Shown here: one piece after another, positions 11,390 to 22,658 of the stretch
Layout: the number at the start of each line of letters is the position of its first letter
How positions within the stretch are numbered: position 1 is the stretch's first letter
Origin: Corticium candelabrum
Taxonomy: Eukaryota; Porifera; Homoscleromorpha; Homosclerophorida; Plakinidae
NCBI RefSeq assembly: GCF_963422355.1
Contig: NC_085098.1
Location: 3,522,632-3,586,631 of the forward strand
Reading direction: 5' to 3'
DNA length: 64,000 nt
Notes under the pieces: generated by a model
The model's input: the letters and a program-made list of their open reading frames with translations, nothing else
Told to the model about the DNA's origin: nothing
Databases searched by the model: none
Program-made: the position numbers and the translations under genes

Positions 11390-11894
11390 CTGCGAGGGGA
11401 AAGGAACAAACGAGTCAATGACAGGAATACAATACCTTTGAAGCCTGTTGAATTACTCTACCTTGTCCATAACTGCTAATCCATGTATCGGCTACAGTCT
11501 CCTCTCTGTGAACAAATTAGGTAGAGAAGAGTCGTAGGCTACGTAATACACGAAATCTGTAATTACAGCTGTTTTTGATTCGAGTCCATCGATGGCCAAC
11601 TTAGGAAACAAATTCATGGAAATAGATATGTAGCCAGCCAGGTATTTATAACAACAACTATAAACTGTATCATGGTTATATAGGTTTAGTGTAAACAGAT
11701 TGAACATACTATGGGAGTGATAGCTGGCATATCAACCATTAATCAAGGACAGTTATCAGCAGCTGAAGATGCACCACCAATTGCACAGGACTTGTGGAAG
11801 AGAATTACCAAATGTGGAAATCAGTATAAGTATATGCGTTCTTTTTGTACATCGATCTGTTCTGCTACCATGCACTGACAGTTTGTCTGTACAG

Positions 11895-12492
11895 GTTAAG
11901 AGAAATTGTGCCTGGTTGTTATATTACATTAAAGTCTACATTCACTCTTCCTGCAGAATTTCGTGAGACAGTGAATGCATTCTTTTCTAGCAGAAATATT
12001 CCTGACATACAAGCTGATGAGAAGGTAGGTGTGTCTGCAAGATATTCTTAGCTGCACGTTTTAGCATCAGACTTCTAATACATTGAGGTGGCTGTCCACA
12101 AGATATTCATTAATGACCATATGGTGTACGGAAGGCTGTACAAACGAGTTAAGAAAAGAATGTAATCTGCTGTACAATTTGAGATTAACCAGGAAAAGAG
12201 ATTTGGCCTGGTTCAAGTGTGTGCAATACATGCAGGAATTCCTGTTGCAGTTGTTACACCGTTGGATTCTTCGATAGATCAGCTGAGTGAAGAATGTGAT
12301 TTTGGCTGTCTGGAGGGTTACAGGGTTCAGTCAATCATCAGGCACTTCACTAGAATCAAACCACCTGACGGCATTCTCCTGACAATACCAGCTTCCAGCA
12401 TCGTTGAAAAAGTTGTGTTTATGAGAGTGCCTGATTTTTCTGGAGACAATTTCTACATTTCAGAATTTCCCAATTTTATTGAGTGTGATTAG
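11895..12492 (+). pseudogene. Two-exon gene fragment, possibly from a DNA transposon
   Basis: Two exons stay in phase: 11,895-12,024 (acceptor CAG, donor GTAGGT) and 12,088-12,492, ending at TAG. The product reads LREIVPGCYITLK, ETVNAFFSSRN, VAVHKIFINDHMVYGRLYKR, a TAA at 12,163-12,165, then continues in the same frame with FEINQEKRFGLVQVCAIHAG, IPVAVVTPLDSS and VFMRVPDFSGDNFYISEFPN. The layout (basic tyrosine-rich block, aspartate-rich middle, FPN-x-IE end) recalls C-terminal tails next to transposases in cnidarian and sponge DNA transposons; this is from memory and uncertain. With a single internal stop the fragment may be a young pseudogene, or the stop could be a sequencing or allelic difference. 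Confidence 0.4.
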
Positions 12493-13257
12493 AAGTGCTT
12501 TAATTGCTATATTACATATTTATGTATTTGGTGGTCAATACGTCTATCCTAAAATTTTAGCTGCTTCGTTGGTATCACTTTCAACAGTGTGATTTTTTTA
12601 TGTCACGTGTTGCACTATATCACTTCCCGGATGTAATCTAGGACGTGTACGTTTGGTAAGTCCAGCGGTCAGAATGAGCTGGCGGTAGACAAGTATTGTA
12701 TGGAGTACATAGGCCAGGCCACAGCGGATGCATTATCTAAAAGTTACCAATGCGCTACTAGAGAGTGAGAATTGTCCAAGTTCCCAAGTTTCACTTAAAT
12801 TTCACTGTGAATTTAGACCGAATACCAAGTGAATTCATAGAGCAGTACGCGCGTAAAGATCTTGATCTGTAAAAGTCGTTTGTAATGCTACCAACAGCAG
12901 TAGATCGACGGTTCAGCTAGATAACAGGTCATTGAACTTGTCGCTGTAGAATTTGTAATGCGTCTAGTACTGTACTGGATCTAAAAGACGCGGAACTGCA
13001 CAGGGAAAGGTCATAACTCAATGCTGTGGCCGTTGGGTAAAGTACTAAACTAGAAAATCTAGTTTCTGTAAAAGAAGCAGACAATTTAAAATTTCTAGAA
13101 ATTTGTAAGGAACTTCGCCTAATTTCACGTTCCAGTCGAAATCACGGCGAGTTCATATTTGTTCACTGTTTATTTGGACTATCCTAGGAGAATCCGTAGT
13201 GATTTAGAGGCGAGTTCAACAGTGAATTCTCTTACCACTTTCCAGCGGGCATATATA
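12493..13257. other. Spacer between duplicates
   Basis: Unique sequence separating the two duplicated units. No gene, repeat or RNA recognised. Confidence 0.5.
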
Positions 13258-13337
13258 TTTATCTATCATACATTTCCGCAATGCAAATAACTATATATAT
13301 ATAGTTATTTGCATTGCGGAAATGTATGATAGATAAA
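13258..13337. repeat. Perfect 80-bp palindrome
   Basis: Two 40-bp arms (13,258-13,297 and 13,298-13,337) are exact reverse complements with no spacer. The right arm is the start of duplicated copy 2 (matching about 965-1,005, LINE 3' UTR). The left arm is an inverted copy of it that is absent from copy 1. Confidence 0.95.
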
Positions 13338-13358
13338 ATGTTCAAATAAATGTGTTTT

Positions 13359-13378
13359 GACAGACAGACAGACAGACA

Positions 13379-13447
<69 letters not shown>

Positions 13448-13457
13448 ACAGACAGAG
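13359..13457 (+). repeat. (CAGA)n/(CAGG)n microsatellite
   Basis: Four to five CAGA units, then about eighteen CAGG units, then CAGA. Counterpart of 1,025-1,117 but dominated by CAGG. Confidence 0.9.
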
Positions 13458-14337
13458 AAGCAGCTCGTCTCAGATCCCTCCAAGGGAAAACTTCAGGAGC
13501 TTGGCTACAGGCCATACCTAGTTCATGTAAGTTCACACTAGAACCGAAACAATTTCAGTTGGCGGCCTACATGAGGCTGGGTATCCACATGCCAATTGCC
13601 AAATGAATGGTCAAATGTGACTGCGGGAAGCCACTTGATGGGGATGGGTACCACATCATCACATGTAAGTATGGCGGAGGGCCTGTCTGGACTCACAACA
13701 CAATAGTTCGAACATGGTCTGAGTGCCTCGGCCAGCTGCATGTTGTTCACAAGATTGAACCAAAACATCGTTTCTGGATTGTGACAGCAGACCTGACATA
13801 TATGTAGTGGATCCTGACTTTGGTAAAGAAGTGGAGTTAGACATCTCTTTGGCACATCCATGGGCACTTAACGCTCTTCCAAAGGCAGCCCTAGAAGATG
13901 GCACAGCAGCAACTCGAAGAGAAATGCTGAAAAATAACAAATATGCCAAAAAGGCACGTACTTGTGGAACTACAATGAATTTCATTCCTCTGGTGATGGA
14001 GCACTTTGGTCGGTGGGGGCAAGACGCCCAAAAATATCTCAACTAACCCTCATCAATAGCAACATGGACGACTGAGTGAAGACAGGACGAGTTCAAGAAC
14101 TACAGGAGGACGCGATTCTCAATTACGATGCAGCAGTGCAATGCAAGAGTGTTACTGCAGAAGATTTGCAAAGTCCAGTATAGTGGTGGCTCAGTTGGTG
14201 CCATTAGTAACTCTGTTAGCTTATCGTCAACTGTTTGACTCTTAGTCGTACTTAGGGACCTCTTGGGTCCTTGTTCTTTTAGAACTTGCTGATTTTTAAC
14301 GTACACTGTAATAATTCTTGTATAAGAAATGTATGTA
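13458..14337 (+). mobile_element. LINE 3' fragment with REL-endonuclease-like domain (duplicate)
   Basis: Duplicate of 1,118-1,998, differing at only a handful of bases. It shares the same in-frame stop and frameshift, so the defects predate the duplication. The CCHC knuckle, PD...ELDI core and 3' UTR are as in copy 1, and the 3' end again runs directly into (CAGA)n at 14,338. Confidence 0.65.
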
Positions 14338-14372
14338 TTGACAGACAGATAGACAGACAGACAGACAGACAG
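14338..14372 (+). repeat. (CAGA)n microsatellite
   Basis: Tetranucleotide tract with one CAGATAGA interruption, joined to the LINE 3' end. Confidence 0.9.
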
Positions 14373-15186
14373 ATCAGCCTTTTATGTATAGAGATGATAA
14401 GAACTAAGGTACTATGCTGTCTGTGTGGCTCTTATTGCTGGAGTCACACGAGACTCTGATTCCTAGTAATTAGCTATAGATATGCAGAAGTGACAGCGAC
14501 TGTACATGTCGAGGTATCATGCAAGGTTCATTTTGAAACTTCTGCATATCAAGAACTTTATCTCTGCATGGTTTCTGTTTTCCTTGGACGTAAAGTAGAA
14601 CCGGAAAAGCGGACAAGTGACCACTACTCTAATGCCATAACAACATCCAAAAATATTGACAAAATTGCAGAAAGAACACTATTTAACAAGAAAAGTGGTG
14701 CATATTAATCCTATAGCCCTGGAGAAACGGCACCATGCAGTAGAGCGCACCTACTGCGTAGAAAATCCTTCACATCCGGGAACTCATTCTTAGGATTTAT
14801 GAAATGTTCAATAAGACAGGTGAACTAAAAATAAGAATAACTATTACATTTAGACTAAGTCAAAGGCTCATCTGGTCATTTCTAATTACACATGTACAGG
14901 AGAGTGACTTTCACTTTAGTGACTGATGTATTGCACACTATATATCTAGACTAGCTAGTACAGTAGCTCCAGAGAATGAAAGTTTCAGATTCACAAATTG
15001 AGGCTGGTGGTCTTAGTATAGCAAAGTCACACGTTTTGACATGTTTCCAGATACTTTAATTGCCTTTCCAATATTCACAAACTCCCAATACATCAAGCAG
15101 GATGTCAGGTGGATGCAACTAACATGAAATCATTCACTAACAAAAACAAAAACCGTAAAAACGTATGTAAAACAGTTGCAGTACTT
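14373..15186. other. Duplicated non-coding spacer
   Basis: Counterpart of 2,039-2,873, under 1% substitution. No gene recognised. Confidence 0.6.
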
Positions 15187-15888
15187 TCAAGATCTCAAAT
15201 CACCAAAGTAACCCTTTGTGGCAGGGTTACTTGCAGCCTCTTCAATTGTGATGTAAATCCTTGGTCTGTTGCTTCCATCCTCATATGCCTCTGTTGTGTT
15301 CACCAGTTTAAAGTTGGCTTTATCAAGAGGCTCCACTAAGCGCTTGAAGTTACCAGAATGAGCATAAAAGCTTTCTTCAAACACATCCTTGTCTACGAGA
15401 TTCCTTTCCAGCAGTCTGTAGGCATTCTCAAAAAAATTCTTAGTCACTCGACGACATTCGTCAACGCGCTTTACTTCATCCGATAACATCGATTTCTTCT
15501 CTTCAGCCCATTCTAAAGCAAGAGATTCTCTCTTTTTTTGTTTTTCTTGTTTTTCTTGTTCTGAACTTTGGTCTGCACTATCTGGTTTTTTCTCTGCACT
15601 ATCTGGTTTTTTCTCTGCACTATCTGTTTTTTTCTCTGCATTCTTTCTACGGCGTCTTTTCTCTCTGTCTTCATAGAAGTATGCAATTTCTGCCAAACAT
15701 TTGCCGACTTCCGGATAATTCCCGTACATACGTGAGGCCTCCTCAGCTTTGCGATGATCTTTCACCGCCTTGGCTGTGGATACAGTACCAATAGCAGCAA
15801 TAACGGTACCAACAGCAGTTACAGCCGCCACAGTCGTTTTCAAGCCAGATCTCCAGTCTAAATCGTCAAAGCTAGACCTTGAACTACG
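15187..15888 (-). CDS. Paralogue B of the small membrane-anchored protein family (last exon)
   Basis: Duplicate of paralogue A with an intact frame from the acceptor (CAG then CGT, 15,888) to a stop at 15,187. The hydrophobic segment is longer than in A (AAVTAVGTVIAAIGTVSTA). The charged middle holds three tandem copies of a seven-residue unit (EKKPDSA-like, plus-strand bases about 15,575-15,640), where A has one. The C-terminal conserved block is present, followed by a GDLRS extension not found in A. The aligned coding sequence differs from A by about 5%, concentrated in a helix where A reads QNYKEIRKCLQ and B reads GNYPEVGKCLA. B shares VGKC with paralogue D, so local gene conversion is possible. 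The first exon was not found. Function unknown. Confidence 0.6.
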   Translation of the reverse strand, partial: RSSRSSFDDLDWRSGLKTTVAAVTAVGTVIAAIGTVSTAKAVKDHRKAEEASRMYGNYPEVGKCLAEIAYFYEDREKRRRRKNAEKKTDSAEKKPDSAEKKPDSADQSSEQEKQEKQKKRESLALEWAEEKKSMLSDEVKRVDECRRVTKNFFENAYRLLERNLVDKDVFEESFYAHSGNFKRLVEPLDKANFKLVNTTEAYEDGSNRPRIYITIEEAASNPATKGYFGDLRS

Positions 15889-15936
15889 CTGTCAATTACA
15901 AACTACCTTTTAGTTCAAATTATCCTGACACTGTTA

Positions 15937-16695
15937 TAGTCTCGCGTAGCCAAACCACTCCCCTTTTTTATATCTACCGGCGGGGAAGAGTTTGGTGAAA
16001 TTGCACGCAAGCAGTGGTGCCAGGCATACGCCCACGTCTTTCCAACTAGTAATTAGATGAAGGTTAAGCTGAGAGGTGATAATTACTGGAAACATTCTTC
16101 TCTCTGTTGTCGACGAGAAATCACTTGTTGGAAGGCTTACAACAATCAATGGACATACTTTACGATAGTATGGTATTGTTCTTGGTATAGGGCGTTTAGT
16201 TAGCTAGGAATTCACGCAAACTGCGCGCTAACCTCTGCATAATTAATTATTTCGACCTGCCGTGCCATCGCCTCGATCTCTTCCCGCAATCCTTGAATTT
16301 GCTGATCTAGCGTAGGAAACGAAGCAAGCTACGTTCGGCAATGTATCACAACAGGCTCGATCCAGCTGCTTCTATCTAATCAGCTGGTCCACAAAGGAAT
16401 GTCCGACTAGCTTACACTTGCCAAGATGTCTACATTACTTGAGCATTTCGAGAGCCGTTTCTTCTACTTTGTTTTGCGTTTGATGAAAAGAGACTCCAAG
16501 CACAAAGCACAACAGTCCGGATCCATTGTGTAACTAACAATCAACTTGCGTGGGATTGATTACACGTTTACGTTAATGTAATTATCTGACACCCGGAAGT
16601 CGGTGGCGGCTGGCACCACTACTTGTGTGCAATTTCACCAAACCTTTCCCGCCGGTAGATATCAAGAAGGGGAGGGGTTTGGCTACGCGAGACTA
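15937..16695. mobile_element. 759-bp MULE-like non-autonomous DNA transposon
   Basis: Long terminal inverted repeats begin TAGTCTCGCGTAGCCAAAC and extend about 49 bp, reaching the CCGGCGGG block. Left end 15,937 and right end 16,695 are flanked by a 9-bp duplication ACACTGTTA (15,928-15,936 and 16,696-16,704). Copy 1 of the segmental duplication has the uninterrupted site near 3,528. Long TIRs plus a 9-bp duplication fit Mutator-like elements. No transposase is encoded. Confidence 0.88.
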
Positions 16696-17488
16696 ACACT
16701 GTTACAGGTACAGTACCTAGCAGGGCGTATTTCAGTGGGTCTTTTCAACGGGGTTTCCAAGGATTGGTTAACTCGAGAACAAATTTATTTGCATCACATA
16801 TTTTTGCATAATTCAATTCATGTAACAAGAATGATAATACAAGAATGTACATCATAATGCATGTTAATTTAAAAGTTTTACATATAAAATTTGGCAAAAC
16901 AAGTTTCGAGGATTCCTTGAAGAAACCATGCAGGTCTAAAACATGCATCATAAGGAAGTCAGAACAATAGCTGAGACAACCGCGGCGCATATTGCAGACC
17001 AAAGTCAAGTGGACGTACAGGACTCGCTTTGAGTCTCCTAAGCACTGACTGACTTATTCGCAGACACGAACACGAGCTACAGCATGTTGAAAGAGTGCAC
17101 AATTCTCAGTTGGTAACGCACAGCCAAGAATAGAAAGGTTTCCGCACACCCTAAGAAACCCTTTGAGATACGCCTCTGCGTCTATACGTTCGATCATTAA
17201 CGTTATAACTTATCTGATTGCCTTTGAGTTCCTACCTCTGTTCCAAACGGTCTCACGTGGCTACGCAGGCGACTCCACGACCGACCAGGAAATAAGAAAC
17301 GCAAAACTTCAAAGAAATAACGATGTCATCTAATAGAACGTCCTCTTTGCCGCCTGTTCATGCATAAGCTTACCTCTGTTCGTATTCATGTTGTCGCCAA
17401 ATGTAAGAGACAGAACAATGACCTTGCAAGAAGATCCCGGAAGAACGACTCCCACACTTAATTAACTAAACCCATGCAAATGTCATAT
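16696..17488. other. Duplicated non-coding spacer
   Basis: Matches 3,540-3,801 plus 8,921-9,500. It contains the empty site of the LTR element near 16,935 (AACATGCATC, no insertion). No gene recognised. Confidence 0.65.
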
Positions 17489-20400
17489 CAGTCTACGGAA
17501 CATGCCATTCTTTTATCTTTCAAAAGTTCCCGTATATTTGGCACGGCTGCGCGAACACACGACGCGTTGTTTCTCCAAGTCCCGAACCGTCATGAACACG
17601 ACCATGTGCGTCAAGTGGTTGCTCCAGCAAGATTCGACAACGAGGTCCCATTCAGGGGGCGGGATGTTGGCCAAATGTACACCACTAACGGGAAGAACCT
17701 GTCACCTCACTGCCTACAAAGGACTGCCAGAATGCAGAGACACTGTGAAGCAAGCAAATGTTACCAGTAAGCTACACGTAGAAAGAAGACCTGAAGCTTA
17801 CCAATGTCAAAAGCCGGACCCAGTCTGATTCTTGATGCAACAACACTGAACAGCTGCCGTGGGATACTCGCCGGCTTGAGGGAACGATTGCTCGCTAATT
17901 TGTGAAAGCAACTGCAGATATCTGCAGATAAATGGCGCGAAGTAGCACCGCCCCGACACAACAAGTCACGCCCAAATCTGAGTGCCATCTGTCGTGAGTT
18001 CAGCTGATAGCGTTGATACGGCGGTAGTTTGCATGGTGCCAGCGAGACCTAGGAAAGCACATGTGCGAATGAAGCAACTCTTCTACTCTGCGTTCATGCA
18101 GATAAAGGGAGGAAAATCAGTTGGGCAGAATGTAGAGAACAAAAGAATGTCGCTTACTTTGACCGCTCACAACAAACTACGTTTTTTTAACATTAGCCCA
18201 AGAAAACTCATACCCAGCAAGCTCCAACGCAACCGATTCCTCATCGAAGTGCACGTGCTAACGACAGTCTTCCACATGCTTTACAACAAATGCCAATAAC
18301 ACTCACCTTGTACGATTACACCGCGAGTCAAAACGACCGGAAACCGCCATAATCATCGTCACTTTGACCTGGTCTTGCACCTCCAAACAAGAGAAGATTC
18401 CATCTTGACAAGAAGTTATGAAGAAAGCAATAGTGCAGGCACATCTAAGAACCAAGTAGGTTGGATTCGCTCCGCTCTCTAGGTTGGGCGAAATACAAAT
18501 AGTCGAAGCTACCGGCCGACGAACGTCATAATTGGCCGTTTTGCTCGTCTTCTTGCAGGCGTATCTAGATCTCTCTAAGATTGGAAGGCACGCAAAAAAA
18601 CAGAGAATAGATCAGTTGTCAACGATGCGTTGTAAGATGTGCTGAGCTCTAAGACTTACTAGACTGTGAGTCGATGATTCGATGTCGTCATACAAGCTAG
18701 CGATACGCCCTACAGACGGTCAGATTAGACGTAGCTCACGCTGTCCACAACAACAAACCTGGTTTAACCAGGACAAAAAGACATCAAGATTGGAAGAAGG
18801 GAGCTCTGGAAGAAGTAAATCATGATACTAGGGTAATCCGGGGTAATTTCGGATGACTTGTACTTCCCCGTACATTACTCCGGCGCGTGCTGACTAGAAA
18901 CTTATACCAGTGTGTTCTTCTTCTACTGCTCTACCATTGTGGATGCGGACAGTTCTTGAGCAACGAAAGTTGTGGAGACAGAAAGCAGATAGCGGCGGCC
19001 TATTGTTTAGAGGGGGCGGGGTAATTTCGGATGCCACTGAAATCGCTAGAAAGACACGATTTACAGATGATTTGACTGCTGTTTCATATTTAGAACTTAA
19101 GGAGACCTTACATACAGTGGGTGATATGTTATTGACAGGGTTAACTACAGAAGTACAAAATTTTAGCTACACTTTTTGTGTGTGATAGTAGCTCAGTAGG
19201 ATTGGAAAGAAATGGTGCTATTTAAAAACTACAAGACTAACCTCTAATGATTCAGCACTATAGCTGTCCCTCTTGCTGTTGGGTTTGAACCATATCCAGT
19301 GACAAAGAGGAGAAAGCACAAAGTGCATTCAACAGAACAATGGATACTCAGAAGTGTTCAAGATTAGTTCAATTTATAGGCATGTCAAGGACAGTATCTC
19401 TCTTCGGGAGAGCTGTCCTTTTACTGTCAAGTAGTGGCCAGGAGATATGAACACTTAGCAGCAACAGAGGAAGGTACCTATCTTGTGGTCGTGCACGTAT
19501 TTGTTTAATTGAAGTCTCACTAAGAAGCAAATTGTACCTTAGAGCCATAAGGAGTAATGTGCAGACCCATAAGAGGCCACAAACAGCTGCAAGAATAACC
19601 TTAGGAGCTAGGGAGAACCATTACATAATCTTGTAGTCAGCAGACAAGACAACAGGTCTGTATATTCTCAATTGTAGAAGACAGCAACAATTCTAATTGT
19701 ATGTTAACAGTGGCAATGCCTTGTCGACAGTCCAGTATTTTCTATTTTCTTCCACAGCCCTGCGTAAGAAAGTTATGGACAAGTTTCTATTCTTTGGAGG
19801 CACCACACCCCAGCAGGTAGTCTCTCGTAGTGATCTACGCAGAGTAAAGCATGTCCTACTGATTCTGCTGTCGACCTAGGAATCTTCACAGTGATTGCCC
19901 TTTGTGCAGCTTCAATTGTGTGCTGTGACCATGATCTGCTGCCTGCCACAGAACATTTCTAAGCAACAGTGTTATTGACATTTGATCAAAGTACTTACCA
20001 GCAGTGTTAATGTCAAACAGTATATAAACACAAGAGACGGTCAGGTCAACTCACACAACCTTTGAATAAATACAGTAACAAATGAGACCTTCATAGCAAA
20101 AACAGGAGCAGGTCACACACCTGATGTGTTGCCATGCAACATCCGGGATTTCATTGACCCGCCCAAGTCTGTCTAGTCTTTGAACAGTCCACAAGACCTA
20201 TTACCTGTGCTAATAGTAATAGCACCAGGTGCTAATAGTAATAGCACCAGGGGTGCTGATGCCTAGGTGCAAAATCAACTGGGCATTCAAAGTTCAGTAG
20301 GGCAAACACATGGGGCAGATTACAGTATACGTTTACTGCACATGTGCAATGAGAAATCACCCATAACTAAGAAATAAAGCTTTATCTTTTGAATTCATGA

Positions 20401-22447
20401 ATCAAAATCCAAGAAAACATCACTTCTTACAGGTGTGAGTCATTTTGTTGTTAAATCCATCGTGCACCCCCTCCAGCAGACTACTGTGCACCTCCACTGC
20501 ACATGAGCACCGAGGCATAATTATGTTTGATTAATTTTAGTTGATTACACACAATATCTTACATTACGTACCTACAAGTTACCTAACCTTGACTGACCCC
20601 CCAAGTAATGTAAATTTTTGTACACAGACAGGATGCCAGTTTCTCACCATCAACATCTAGTCTTCTTCAGTGGAGCTCCCTTCATGATAAAGGTCACTCA
20701 CACTGTGTGCTAAATGACTGTAGGATGGGAACACCTTGGGTAATCTATTTGGCTGCCCAGTGAAATCTCCCTCAATTTTCACCTCCTCATCCTCACAGTC
20801 TGTGCCAGCCTCACTACTCGACTTGTCATCAGCATCAACAACATCCAGCAACTGTGGGTCCTGGTTTGAATAACTTGGACGTGTAATAAGTGTCTCATTA
20901 GCCCACACCAGTACACTAATTCTATCATGTACTCTAGCCCTACAGCGAGTACACACACCATTTCTGTTGTGGGGATTCTGACAGTTGCCTCTCCATCTAC
21001 AACAGACGGTGCAAGGTTGGCAGTTTTGAAAACAGCTCTTGCAGCCTCCCCTACTTCCAACACAACCAGTGCAACAGCTACAGTGGTAGTTCATCTCAAC
21101 CATGCTAGCAGTCTTGGCTCCATGAGCAGTATCCCAGACAACACATATTACATCATTTTCACTACAAAGGCATCCACAGTCATGAAAGTCAGCAAAACTG
21201 GATGTATGCTAGGGACTCTCATATGCTAAACGAACTACATACTGGGCTCTACATATGTGCTGCTGTAAAGCTGTAATAGATGGCATCATTTTTTCCTGAA
21301 ATAGATGGCATCATTTCCCTGCTCATTCTCAAAAATAAGGAGAAAAAACCGCCGCTACACGCACAACTAGCCACACCACTTTCAAGTCATTAAATGCCTC
21401 AAACAAATCAAGAGCGCTGTGAGACCAACTCCTCGACAAGCAATGGAGATGGACAGGAGGATACCTGTACACAATCAAACAGTGAAATTATTTACACCGC
21501 CGCTGTAGTGTTTACAGTGTGTCAAACAGACCAAGCAGCCACTGAAGACGACTCGGAGTACACACGATTCGCAAATTGCCAGCGTTCCCACGTGCAACAA
21601 TGGCACAGAATGCAGCTGGTAAAGCTTAGCACTAACTTGTGTATGCCCCGCCTACAACAATTGGCATGCAAGGCGAAATGCAGATGTTGCTAAGTACTCT
21701 ATACACTACCAGAGGACGAGGATTCTAAAAGACTAGCGGTAAACAAAATCTTTACATCTGAACAGCACTAGGAGAGCCCTAACTAGTCTTCTGACCCTTG
21801 GACAAAATGCAGGGGAGGCTCAAAAGTTGGGCTCCCACACCGTAACGCGTTGACAAGCCTCAATAAATTATCCCACAAGTACCTGAAATCACCACCAAGC
21901 ACCTTACAACACCACGACGGCATGCTATAATGCCTACCAAATTCAAAAGAATGTGAATACCTTGAAAACGATGAATCACCGGGCAATAACGACGACTTGA
22001 AAACCACAAACTTCCGGTCGCTAAGCGCCATGTTCCTCATCCTATTCTGTGCACTAGAAGAGAAGAGTCGAGCTCGAACTCCTTCAAACAGTCGACAAAG
22101 GTATATGCTACCGTAGGGTGATCAACATTGGGTTGCTGGCCGGGGCCTTTCCGTGGACAAAATTGACAAAGGAAGGCGCTACGGTCGCAACAACGACAAC
22201 TCACCCCAACTTTCGCCGTCTTTCCACGAAGTCAAGCAGTCTGACACACGCCCTACATTGTCAAATCGACGCCTCTAGACTTCCTTTCACTACCAACGAC
22301 AGCAACTGGTGAAGGAAGGCTCTACTGAGAGTGTTCATCACCCGTGAAGTAGCCAGGTCCTGTTATACGGGATTTGGCATTAGAGAAGGATAGGGCTTAT
22401 CCGGATCTTCATTTGGAACATAACGCGAGAGGTAGTTCCGTAGACTG
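17489..22447. mobile_element. 4.96-kb TIR DNA transposon, superfamily uncertain
   Basis: Perfect 13-bp terminal inverted repeats, CAGTCTACGGAAC at 17,489-17,501 and its complement at 22,435-22,447, are flanked by TAT on both sides (17,486-17,488 and 22,448-22,450). In copy 1 the two flanks are nearly contiguous (about 9,495-9,515). The TIR beginning CA and the 3-bp duplication would suit CACTA-type or Harbinger-type elements. Inside are one plausible cysteine-rich exon (20,657-21,197) and several short frames I cannot identify. A complete transposase was not recognised, so the element is probably decayed or non-autonomous. Confidence 0.7.
20657..21197 (-). CDS. Cysteine-rich exon inside the TIR element
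   Basis: Open from a possible acceptor (CAG at 21,198-21,200) to a stop at 20,657, about 179 codons. The N-terminal half has at least twenty cysteines in CxC, CxxC and CxxxC spacings (FHDCGCLC, HCSCCTGCVG, CKSCFQNCQPCTVCC, GVCTRCR). This suggests a multi-zinc fold such as a CXC/tesmin-like or transposon-associated zinc module. The C-terminal half is acidic (ADDKSSSEAGTDCEDEE) and ends in a serine and glutamate-rich tail. Its position inside a TIR element suggests transposon cargo or the end of a transposase-linked protein. I cannot name it. Confidence 0.4.
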
Positions 22448-22658
22448 TATACGTACAGTAGTGACTTGCAGGAAAAAGTAATTTGTTATTTGATTAGCTT
22501 GATATCTTTATCATTTATGCAGCCAGCGTTGTACATTAGTTTAACCCACAACTCACAACAAAAATGTAGGAAAACGTTCGCCATTACACACATTCGGGGA
22601 AAAAGGCAATTCGTGTAAGTGTACACATACTTGTTTCCAGCATCTCACTGACTTGGTT

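Larger units (their letters stand above)
965..11561. repeat. Segmental duplication, copy 1
   Basis: Sequence here reappears in the same order at 13,298-25,835. Matching blocks are 965-3801 with 13,298-15,936; the bases flanking the LTR element (3,540-3,801 and 8,921-9,500) with 16,696-17,488; and 9,515-11,561 with 22,448-25,835. Non-coding blocks differ by roughly 1% (about six substitutions and two small indels in 2,098-2,870). Copy 1 contains an LTR retrotransposon absent from copy 2. It also lacks about 1.35 kb present in copy 2, with the junction near 9,984 at a 2-bp shared GT. Right boundary: the two copies part after a shared ACACGAAATC. Confidence 0.9.

Noticed and set aside
17474-18299. 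Open frames near the left end of the TIR element as genes
   Set aside because: Overlapping frames without domain signal or splice context; composition looks non-coding.
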